DNA from: Beta vulgaris subsp. vulgaris
Taxonomy: Eukaryota; Streptophyta; Magnoliopsida; Caryophyllales; Amaranthaceae
Direction of reading: 5' to 3'
Length of the DNA stretch: 64,000 nt
NCBI RefSeq assembly: GCF_026745355.1
Contig: NC_079202.1
Coordinates: 54,106,709-54,170,708 of the forward strand
Within the stretch, counting starts at the first letter, position 1. Every line of letters starts with the position of its first letter. The notes beneath the pieces were generated by a model. That model worked only from the letters and a program-made list of their open reading frames with translations. It searched no databases and was not told the DNA's origin. Positions 25,191-36,000 of the stretch are shown piece after piece. The translations under genes and the position numbers were made by a program.

Positions 25191-26703
25191 GACGGTCTCA
25201 CGTTAGCTTAAAGTTCATCATTGAACTGGAGGCGCGACTCAAGTGGTTTTCAATTGGCGGCAAAGTTACGCGGTGATGTCAGCGTCGGCAAGTGCGCAGG
25301 AGGAGTCTGTTTCTGAAAATAACTCACGGTGACAACGTGCACGCGTAGCGGCGCCGCAAAGATAACAAAGGAGAGAGAAAGGTGCAACCATAGTACGAAC
25401 GGCTCGAGAAGACCAGCTATAGCAGCAACAAAGCAGTAACAAATAGCAAAATAGGTAGCTATGGCCCAACCATGACGACCACCGCGAGGCAGCCGCGACA
25501 GCACTACACGGCACCGCAGGAGGACAGAAACATACGAGAGAGAAAAACAGGGACCATAGTGCTAGCAGAAGCAATGCAAATCAAGGAGGAATGGTGGTGA
25601 CAACGAATAGCTCCGCCCTAGCTCTCATATAGCAACGAAGCAACTACAGTGCGGAGAGGGGAAATTTTTTCGAGGGAGAAAGAATAAATATGGGCTTTTA
25701 TTTTGTTGAGAAGCTATAAGTAATTGACAGCAAACCAAAATTGTGGCTTATCCCTATTAAATCAATTTTAATTGTTCTTTCTAATTATTCTTTCTAATTT
25801 TGTCATTTTCAAGTTATAGTTATAATTTTTCAATTAGTTAAAGAATTTTAATAATTAGTTACGTATTTTTGGCTCTTAGTTATGATTTTTTGATTCACAG
25901 TTAACTTTTGCTTAATAGTTATGAAATTCGGATATATAGTTATGATTTTTAGGTTATTAGTTATTAATTATGGTTAATAATTATGATTTAATTTTATGGT
26001 TGATAGTTGTGATTCTGGCTATTAGTTATTGTTTTCTGATAAATAGTTATGATATTTGGATATTTAGTTTTTTTTTTTTTTTTTTTTTTTTACATTAGTT
26101 ATGACTTTTTGTTTTTTTTAGTTTCGATTTTATGGCTAATAGTTTCAATCTAGAAAATAACTGAAAGATAATAATTATAGCATATGAATAATTATTTATT
26201 AATTTCATGAGTAACAATGATGCCTGATTTTATGGTTATAGTTTTGATATTTGGTTAACAATTATACTTTGAGGGTTGATAGTATGGGAAGTCAATAGTT
26301 ATGATTTTAAGGTCATTAGTTTTATTTATTGTATGCACTAGTAAACATTGTTTTTGCATTGGTTATTTGATGTTGGCAAAGATGCGATAGTTATTTAAAA
26401 AAGAGAGAATTAGTGCATTAATTTTTTTGAGAATTATATTTATGCGTGATACTGAAATTATGGCCAACAAAATGCATTATAATCTTAATTTTATGATAAA
26501 ACTAATATACTTTAGCGCTTAACTAATATATTTCAGCATTTAACTAATATACTTTAGCACTTAACTAATTCATCCAAAAGCAATTTAAGGCTAGCATAAC
26601 TAATAGGTACAAGCACTTAACTAATTCTACTACTAGTTTGATACACACGCGTGATGTCAACATGACACCAGCGGTCTCACGTTAACACTAATGTGAGACC
26701 GTC
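25191..26703. mobile_element. TIR element with ends GACGGTCTCAC and an internal AT-rich array
   Basis: The left end GACGGTCTCACGTTAG and the right end CTAATGTGAGACCGTC are inverted repeats with one mismatch. Just inside the right end, GCGGTCTCACGTTAAC forms a second inverted copy. The interior (about 25750-26330) repeats variants of agttatgattttt many times, and 26500-26640 repeats cacttaactaat. I found no clear target duplication and no transposase. Minus-strand open frames at 25250-25574 look like composition artefacts. Confidence 0.5.
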
Positions 26704-26909
26704 TCACCAAAAACGGACTCAACGGAGAAAGTATCCTAGCTCTTTCACTAACAAGCGATCGGAGGGTACTTTGTTTACTTTCCTTTTTTGGTTTCATTCC
26801 CTTCCAAGTACCAAATCAAACATACTCCTATTCGTTGTTGCGACAAAATACAAGTTCATATGGAACATCATAAAACTAATACAGTACACAACATGAGTGC
26901 CTTTACTTA

Positions 26910-28498
26910 GGGCCTGTTCGGCAAAAGTAGCTGTTGTGGTAGCTGTTAACTGTTGTGGTAGCTGTTAGCTGTTGGGGTAGCTGTTAGCTGTTCGAGTAGC
27001 TGTTAGCTGTCAGCTTTTAGCTATGAAAGTAGCTGTTTAAAATATAAGTGTTTGGTAAAGTAGTTGTAGAGATTATAACATACTATTTAAACTCTAACAT
27101 CGTTACTTGATTTCTATCAAAATAATGTACCAATCTATTTCTATCACCCTCCATTAGAGGTAATCATGGGTCCGGCCGGGCCAGAATTCGGGTCGAATTT
27201 TGTGTCCAACTCCCGCTATTTCGGGCCAAAAATTAGCGGGTTTTTCGGGCCAAAAACGGACCAGGTCAAAAAATAGACTAAAAAATCATTTTTGGCTTGC
27301 CCAAAGCCAAAAAAATTCGGGACGGGCCGGGCCGAAAAAATCTATCCAAAACTCTGGCGGGCTGGGGAAAAATGATCAAAACATGTATCAAAATTTGTGG
27401 AAAGAAACAAAGTGAAACATGAATGAGCTCTACAAAAACACAGCTGAAATTCACTAGTCCTATGAGAGTAATAAATGACCATAATTCTCGCAAAGCTACA
27501 ATTGATTACTGATACAAAGTCATGGAAGAGAGCAGCTAATCTCAAAACACCAGAACCAAGTCAAAATTTTGAGTTAGACTTCAAGCCTTTAAAGTCCTAT
27601 TCACAAAAGAACCATATATTACAAACTAACAAGGTTAGGTGTGCGGTGTGCCATATCAAATGAAAGCAAAAAAAAGAACAATAAGCAGGTCACATCAAAC
27701 ACAATTTGGCATCACAAGGAACACAAACACCTCATTATCTGCACGCATAGACAGAATGAATAAAGATCAGGATCTTGATGAATCATAAACCATAGCCCTA
27801 TTGCCTAATTCAACTAAACAAAATTAAAAAAAAAAAATCCCAAATTAACAGTATTATAACCACTAGCAATGGCTTTCAAATAATTGTTTGAGAAAGGATA
27901 AGGGTCATCATCCCCGACTACACTTTCTTGCAAATTTTCAGCTTTAAATTTTCTGCCTTTGATTGGTTTCAAGTGTTGAAGAAAATGAAAACCACCAGTG
28001 TCCACCACCGTCGAAGCCCACTGCTCCCCCTCTTTATCCTCTCCTCCATCAATGGATGACGCGGCTGACACAATTACCACCACAACCAGCACCACCGCCT
28101 CCGCCAGCAGACTCGACATCAGAACTACTAAGCACCATCCTAGGTTCGTTCTTTTTTGTGTTTTCTCTCACTTCAAGTAACCCCAAGAGGTGATTTTCAC
28201 TTTAAAAGAACTTTTGCAAGAAAAATTTAGAATTTCCTCCACATTCATTGAACGAGGAAGAAGGTGTGATTTTCAGGAATTTCTTGTATTATTTTTAAAA
28301 AATAAAAAATAAAAAAAATTGTGCAACGCTACTGAACTCTCTTGAACGCTATCAATTATAACGTTTCTCAAAAGCTACCTAAACACTACTTGAAACTCTA
28401 AACACTACTCTAACCTTTACATTGCCAAACACTTAATTAGTGTTTTGACCAAGTCAAAACACTAAAAGCTAGTTAAAAAGCTGCTACCGAACAGGCCC
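26910..28498. mobile_element. PIF/Harbinger-like TIR element
   Basis: The termini GGGCCTGTTCGGCAAAAG and GCTGCTACCGAACAGGCCC are inverted repeats flanked by TTA on both sides (26907-26909 and 28499-28501). The 5' subterminal zone repeats gtagctgttagctgtt, complemented by aaaagctagttaaaaagctg near the 3' end. A short ORF lies inside at 27814-28119. No transposase motif was seen, so it is probably non-autonomous. At 27154 a second element-like start (agaggtaatcatgggtccgg) resembles the MITE at 51373. Confidence 0.65.
27814..28119 (-). CDS. Hypothetical small protein (101 aa) inside the TIR element, uncertain
   Basis: An open frame starts with MSSLLAEAVVLVVVVIVSAA, a strongly hydrophobic start that could be a signal peptide or a single membrane anchor. 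A polar region follows with QHLKPIKGRKFKAENLQES and VVGDDDPYPFSNNYLKAIAS. The last residues (LGFFFFNFV) come from a poly-T run and are unlikely to be a real terminus. I do not recognise a family. The frame lies wholly within a TIR element. It may be a captured gene piece or chance, and I lean to chance. Confidence 0.2.
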   Translation of the reverse strand: MSSLLAEAVVLVVVVIVSAASSIDGGEDKEGEQWASTVVDTGGFHFLQHLKPIKGRKFKAENLQESVVGDDDPYPFSNNYLKAIASGYNTVNLGFFFFNFV

Positions 28499-28501
28499 TT
28501 A

Positions 28502-30740
28502 CAATAGCCACCCTCGCAGGGAACTTCAAAATTCAATAATGCTGATCCCTGTATTAGCAAGCCAAGGAAGAAGAGTAGTTGCAAGATATGATAGCAATTA
28601 TGGAGTAAATCTATTTAGCATTACAGCTTCTAACCTCAGATGAAATGAGAACTTTCTGTACAACAATAAAATCAGAAAAAATAAATAAAGTAAAAAATTA
28701 AATTGCTTCTAACCTCTATTGATTCATTAAGACTGAAACTAGTAATTAGAATTGATCTCGATGTCAATGTTGGAGATCCATTTGTTTTGCTATACATGTT
28801 GAAAAGATTGATCAACCAAATGAAGATCCCGATCCGATGCAGAAAGAACTATCCGATGCAGAAAGACCTTTTTCAGTTCGAGAAAACAACGGAAAGCATT
28901 TCACAGGATGATTTCATTGGCTCTTTCAATCTTTCCATTAGTCTCAGCAAACTCCAAATACCATAACTAGAGTGAATTTTCACAAATCATTGATCTGCAT
29001 CTATTACAAAGAAAAAAAGAGAAGATATGTGAGCAATGGAGGAAACACAGGTGGATGAATTTCATGCAGAATGAGTATATGATAAGGTGAACAGAATCCA
29101 GAGATCAATGTCATAATGGTCTTAAAGTTAAAGGGTTAACACTCCAAGAGTTAGAAAGATAGCAGTTAGCGCGCTTTTAAGAATTTAGCCACTTTTTGAG
29201 TGGCAGCAATACATCCAAGACTCAAAGTGTTTGTTTGGGTGACCCTAATACGGTTCATGAACCATACTGCTATGGGTAAAAGTTTCGTGCATCTAGAACT
29301 CCACAGGTTCTACTCACAAGTCACGACAAGATCCATACTTCGGTGGTGGTGGTGGTGCGACTCGGTCACTAACTATATTACTAGAACTAAGCCATCTTTT
29401 TTCCGGCAAAGTACTGAGCCATTACAGCTGTATCTGCGGTTCAAATTCAGTCATTACATGAAAGTTTGCATGCCTTTTTGCCCTATATCAAGCACCAAGG
29501 GAGTAACAAACTGCAAGCTCTTAACTTTAAGAGTTTAAGATTTTATAATTTCCATCATTTCAAAGAGGGTCATAGACATATATGTAATATATCCAAATCC
29601 TAACCTGCAAAGCTCCAAATTCACTTCATCAAAAAGCTTTGATAACAATAGGTTGGGAGGCAACCAAACTGATTTCAAGTCCCCAATCTGAAAAATTGAG
29701 AAAGAGAGATGGGGCATGTGAAAGGCGGATGTTCACGACCATATTTCTTCTCACTGACATCAGCAAGTTTTAACTACTCAAGCCATTCACATCCAATCCT
29801 TCTAGTACTATTATTGTTACAGCTCAAGTGTTGTACCTTACTGCAATTATGAGTTGTGAGGGCATGAACTAACTAATTTTGAAAATACAAGTACACATCA
29901 TCCTAATTGCACACCATATTAAGAGTCAAGAGAATTATTGTGACATGTTAACATTAAGATCTAGCAATGAAGAAATACATTATCTGACTTTTTACTACCA
30001 TTGATGTTCATAAGAAAAAGTCACAAGAGGCTTAATTAGGAAAAATTAATGTATTACACAAAATCAAACATAAGTATTTCAGATACTTTTAGATTTGCAA
30101 AATATCTCCAAGCTCTCTGTGAACAACACATCAAAAACAGAATGGTGCAAGAACTCTTTTAATTAGCTACCACACAAAAACTGCAATTTGCTTACTTGAA
30201 AGGAATAAACCAAGACCAAGGCCATTTGCTTGTTCATTTATGATGCCTAATAATTCATTTGAAGGGATAAATTTACTCCAGCAAAGATCTAGAAAAGGCC
30301 TGAAATACACCTCTTCGGAAAATAAAAGTGCAGAAAATACCTCTACTTGAAAACTTACATGGCAGAACACCTACTCATGCTCAAAACATTGCAGTAAATA
30401 AAAGCTTATGAAAGCCACGCCCACTTACATGAATGTGAAGTTATAATCTGCAAACCAAAGAAGAATGCAAGTTTCCAATCAATCTAATTTACACGTTCCC
30501 ATAAATTTCAATGAGAATCCAAGAGTAAGCAACCAAATCAATTTGATTTCCCCAACACAATTGAAAGGCACCATGTTTACAAACAGATAGACAGTAAAGG
30601 TTTTTTTTTTTTTTTGAGGGAACAATAAAGTTTTGACAACTCAAGCTATTTACAATTTTTTTTCCACTTCCACAGCTTGCAAGGGAATGAACTAGCATGA
30701 TTTTTTTATCATAATAAGGAAAGGTGTTCCACTGAAATAT
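28502..30740. other. Spacer without recognised genes; contains copy 1 of a duplicated block
   Basis: No open frame here resembles a known family. The block at about 29765-30010 (actcaagccattcacat, gggcatgaactaacta, cattaagatctagcaatg) recurs imperfectly on both sides of the LINE at 30628-30735 and 31925-32030. A (GGT)n stretch lies at 29340-29356. Confidence 0.5.
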
Positions 30741-31688
30741 ATAGATATCATCAAGGATATGTATGAGGGGGCAACTACGAGTGTGCGGACTACGGTGGGG
30801 AGGACAGAAGAGTTTCCTATTACGATCGGAGTGCATCAAGGTTCTGCACTTAGTCCCTTTCTCTTTGCTCTAGTTATGGACGAACTAACGAGGTCAGTTC
30901 AAGATGATATACCATGGTGTATGATGTTTGCAGATGATATTGTGTTGATTGATGAGACAAAGGAAGGTGTAGAGAGTAAGTTGGAATTGTGGAGGCATAC
31001 ATTAGAAGCCCGTGGTTTTAGATTGAGCAGAAGTAAGACGGGGTATATGGAGTGCAAGTTCAGTGGGGTTACAAGCAGCGAGGCGGGGGCGGTCACTTTC
31101 GATAGCAAAGTGGTTCAAGGATCGAACGTCTTACGTTACCTAGGATCCATTCTCCAAAAGGATGGAGACGTGGCGCATAGAATTAACGCGGGTTGGTTAA
31201 AGTGGAAAAGCGCCACCGGATTCCTTTGTGATTCCGGCATTCCCCAAAGATTGAAGGGAAAGTTCTACCGCACTGCAATTAGGCCTGCTTTGTTATATGG
31301 CACCGAATGTTGGGCGGTGAAACAATGCCACGTTCATAAGATGTCCGTGGCGGAGATGCGTATGTTGTGGTGGATGTGTGGCCACACAAGGAAGGACCGA
31401 TTAAGAAATGAAGTGATCCGGGAAAAAGTTGGAGTTGCATCCATTGAAGAAAAGATGAGGGAGAATCGGTTAAGCTGGTTCGGTCATGTGAAAAGGAGAT
31501 CAGGAGATGCACCGGTGAGAAGAATTGAAGAGTGGAGGAGTAATCAAATTGTAAAGGGTAGGGGAAGACCTAAGATGACTTGGCTGAGGGTAATTGAAAG
31601 TGATATGAGGTTGCTTGGGATTGAGGAGAGCATGACGTTTGATAGAAGTGGGTGGAGGGGCAGTATCTATGTGGAGGAAGAGGTTTGA
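30741..31688 (+). pseudogene. LINE reverse transcriptase, C-terminal fragment
   Basis: The frame is open for about 315 codons to TGA at 31686-31688 and enters in mid-domain (IIKDMYEGATTSVRT). RT motifs visible are GVHQGSALSPFLFALVMDEL and the catalytic MMFADDIVLI, followed by RFxLSRSKTGYMEC. C-terminal LINE motifs are WWMCGHTRKDRLRNEVIREK, RLSWFGHVKRR and GRGRPKMTW. The endonuclease domain and RT N-terminus are missing, so it cannot retrotranspose by itself. With no internal stop, the insertion looks fairly young. An apparent Met at 30759 is inside the domain and is not a true start. Confidence 0.9.
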
Positions 31689-31922
31689 TTACTGCATTTA
31701 TTTATTTTTCTCAATTGTGGTGGTATTAAAACCTTTTGCTGAAAACCTCTTCTAAACACTTTTTTGGTGTAAACCTTGTTTTAAAAAAAAAAAAAACTTT
31801 TATCACTCTTGACGATGCCATCTCCTCTGGTCACGATTCCAGTTGACGATTCATGTTAGCCGACCCCAAATCACCTTGGGAATAAGGCTTAGTTGTTGTT
31901 GTTGTTGTTGTTGTTGTTGTTG
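30741..31922 (+). mobile_element. 5'-truncated RTE-clade LINE
   Basis: It contains the C-terminal half of a non-LTR reverse transcriptase and ends in a (TTG)n tail at 31893-31922, preceded by gaccccaaatcaccttggg, features I associate with plant RTE LINEs. GAAATATA just left of the 5' border and GAATATA after the tail may be an imperfect target-site duplication. The insertion lies inside the second copy of a local duplicated block. Confidence 0.85.
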
Positions 31923-33086
31923 AATATAATCCCACACAAACACTACCAAGAGGATCATGTGACATTTCGACATTAAGATGTGACAATGAAGAAATACGAC
32001 TTCCATGTTTTTAGAACCATCTATGTTTGTAGAAAATGCCCTGAGACATAAACTAATTTGAAAGGGGGAAAAAATGTCTTTGACAGTTGACAAAATCCAA
32101 GTAATTCATATTTCAAACACTTCAGAATGAGTTCAAAATTTCAGACGCCTAAGAATAACATTTGCAAAGCAGAAAACTGAAAGGGTAGGTTTAAACATTC
32201 AACTAAAAAACATCAGCCACAAAAAACCTCAACCATTGATGATGACGAATATACTTCCCATTTGCTAAGTATACATTGGTCATGCCTGGTTCTTCTTTTC
32301 CAAAAGGAAACCTACATTTCTAAATGAGAATTACATTAAGCAGAATACGCCCTAAAGGCCTAAAAATCTAATACGATTTCAATAAGTTCTAGATAAGTGT
32401 AAATAAGTCAAATCTCTTAAATATAACACACCCTAAATTACTAAACAAGCACTCCATCAAGCAGTTGCATTATCATCACAATGCTTGCCTAGTCAGTCGT
32501 GTGAGAGGCACATTCGCACATCTACTGATCTACATGTAGACCAAAGTATATATGATTATTCTCGCAACAATATCAAAAGATATGGAATTCCCTCTTCCAG
32601 CATAAAGTAAAGGCCAGGCAATATCATCACTATACTTGTAACCTATAAGGCAGTCAATATATTCATTACCAAACCATTAATATATATGAATGCTGATTTG
32701 AGGCACTTTAATGGATGTCAACAAAACATCACCTACACCCAAGAGGATTGCAAACTGTTGGATCATACATTGTAATTAACATAATCAAATTATACATCAC
32801 ATAGACACAGTATACATGAATGGTTAAATGTTTATCAAACAAGGACCACAGCACACATAGACACATAGTACACATGAAAGGTCCCTAGGCTTCAAAATAT
32901 TCAGGTTAATCAAACAAGAAAACAGTATACATGAATGGTTAAATATTTTAAGATGGTTCACCTAGGCTTCGAAACCTGAAATTTTTAAAGAAAGGAAAAA
33001 AAGATGCATATAAAGCATTATGCAAACACTTAGCCACCATATCCAAAAATAAAGACTTACTGTGTAATGCAAGTGGCACAGTTTCG
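31923..33086. other. Spacer and probable 3' UTR of the SUVH gene
   Basis: No coding signal was seen. The right part should contain the 3' UTR of the minus-strand SUVH gene, which stops at 33087. Direct repeats cacagtatacatgaatggtt and acagtatacatgaatggtta occur near 32806-32826 and 32924-32943. The left end (31925-32030) matches the block at about 29890-30010. Confidence 0.5.
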
Positions 33087-36000
33087 CTAATACATCCTCC
33101 CAGTGCACTCTGATGAACCACAGTAGCAGCTCTTTTTCTTTATATTTCCTTCCGAGTCAAGAACCTGGCCTATTGTATAGTTGTAATGGTAAGTAAGTTC
33201 TTGCAGGGGAGGTATATTCTCTGCTGCAAAAAACATTATGTGAGGAATTCTCTTGTCCTCATGATCATAAAGGACATTCTGCGCAAAAAGGTTTGGAGAA
33301 CAACTATGATTAACAAACCTCCCAACATTCCCATATATTCTTGCATCAAGAGTAAACCCAATATTCTCAACCACATCACTACAACTTGATGGCATGTCAG
33401 GTATGAGAGCTGAAAGCCCGTCACGAAGAGTGGGATCATTGTAGTTTTGCCCAATATCAAATAAATATCCATCATTGTCAATTCTTTCTTCGGCTTCCTT
33501 GTCATCAAGTAGCTCTCCTATGTACTCGCATACAAAGCTACCACATGAAATGGAAGATAAACATCTGACACCCCATCCCCTGGATTCAGTCTTAAATACA
33601 TCAAGAGGAAGTTTAATACCATGTTGGCTTACTCTATTGTGACAAGTTGGTGGACACTTGCATGAAGGCCCACATTCATACACAAGCGATTTCTCCTCAA
33701 CAATTACCCCACCATAATTGTATGGGATCTCCCCTCCATTCTTGAGGGAACAAGCACAACGCAAAGAATCCAAACATCCATCCTTACAATCACAGCCTTT
33801 AGGAGGTATAGGCCGACACCAGTCAGGGTATATCACCTCAGTTATATATGTAAATGACGGGGGTTTCTCATTGTCTATGGTATTCACAGCAAAAATTGGA
33901 GTCTTTTCGCCTTTTGAAATTTCAGCACAAATTGGAGTCTCTTTATCTTGTAAAATATCATCTACACAGCGACCTTTCCGTTTTTTGGATTTCTTTGACT
34001 GCTTTACTTTGTTCCAAGTGATCTCTGGCTGATGTGGAACTCTTCTCAACTCAAACTTATAGATTAACATTCCATGACGCCCAGACTCTTGCCAATATCT
34101 GTTAACGGAGTAAAGCCCATCATAAATGTAGGATGGAATTGTTGTACGTACACCACCAGTCATCTTCCTCTCTTTGAAGCCTTGAATAACTCTCACCAAA
34201 TTCTTCTTATCAATGCTATTTTTCAGAGCTAGATTCCCTCGTTCAAGCTTCTGATCTTCAAGTTGCTTGCATCCACCTGCTACATTTCCCCCTTGACCGG
34301 TATATATCAACACATCAGAATTGACCATATCATTGTCATAACGACCAGAAGCCACGATGCTTATAGCCACATATTCATCATCTAGCTTGATAAAGTCTAT
34401 GCCACTTTGTATTGGCTTATGAAGCCCAATAATATCAAGTTCTACGCGGTAGTTGAAGAGATCACCTACTTCTACTCCAGGAACAGGTCCCATCCTTTTT
34501 TTTGTATTGATATACTTGCCATGATCCTTAAAGATCTTTAAAGCAGCATGTAGTTGGAGGCTAGCATCCACTCGACCCATTTTCTTTTTTTCTTGGGCTT
34601 GTACTAGCTTTCTGAGGACGCCATGAAATAAACGTAATGTGCCACGAACTTTACGACGAGCGTCATTTGTCATGGGTGAAAGATTACATCTGTTATTCCC
34701 AGCACAATTCCACTCCACTCCAGTTTCTTGTTCGTCATCATTGTTATCTATAAAAACTTCCTTTTGCCCCCTAGTCTCATGTAATTTTCCCACTACACAA
34801 GCACGTATGTGTGCCTTGGACGTGTCTTTTGGTTTAACCCCTCTTTTTCCAGGACTAACAACATGTTGAATCTTGTCCTTGAAAGCATTATCAGCATCAT
34901 GTTCTTCTTTAATTTGATTTACATCATTCATCACAGCTTCTTTGAAGATGTTAGAATTTGTTTCACATTGACTCAAATGTTTGTCCTGCATATCACCAAG
35001 TCTAGGCAATTTACAGTCACAACTAGCAGGAAGACCGCTAACAGGAAAATCTCTTTTACAAGATGGACACATCACTTCCTTCTGAACAAGATTTGGAGGG
35101 ATTGGATGATTTGGCAGAAAACAAGGTTGTTCACTAGTTCCCACATTCACTACATTTGGGTCATCTGCCACTTCAACTTTAATAGCATAAGCAGGTTTGT
35201 TAGAATGAAGCATACCAGTATCTTTCTCTCCACTTGGTAGTTTACAATTCACAACTGGCATCTCCTGCAACTCTTCATTTCCATCCACTGTGTTGTGATT
35301 CGGCAGGAAACAAGGTTGTACACTAGTTCCCTCATCCACTACTTCTGGCACTTCAACTTTAATTGCAGAACCAGGCACGTTCAGATGAAACATATTAGTA
35401 TCTTCCCGTGGATTTGGTAGTTTATGCTTCACGACTGGCATCTCCAGCAACTCTTCATTTCCATCCACTGTCTTCTGATTCTGCAAGCAACAAGGCTGTA
35501 CAATAGTTCCTTCACTTGCTACTTCTGTCACTTCAACTTTAATAGCATAAGCAGGTTCATTCAAATGAAGCATACCAGTACCATCCCAAGAGCTTGGTAG
35601 TTCAGGGTTCACGACCGGCATATCCGCCAACTCTTCATTTTCACCCATTGTCTTGTGATTCGGCAGGAAACAAGGTTGTACATTATTTCCCTCATCAGCT
35701 ACTTCTGGCACTTCGACTTTAATACCATAAGCAGACTCGTTCAGTTGAAACATATTAGTATCTTCCCATGGAATTGGTAGTTCATGGTTCACGACTGGCA
35801 TCTGCAGTGACTCTTCATTTCCATCCACTGTCTTGTGACTCTGCATGCAACAAGGCCGTACACTAGTTCCCTCATCTGCTAATTCTGTAACTTTAACTTT
35901 AGTAGCATAAGCAGATTCATTCAAATGAAGCATAACAGTACCATCCCAAGAACTTGGTCGTTCAGGGTTCACGACTGGCATATCCAAAAACTCTTCGTTG

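Noticed and set aside
25250..25574. Minus-strand frames with hydrophobic stretches that might be a membrane protein
   Set aside because: They lie in a TIR element, overlap in two frames and match no family I recognise.
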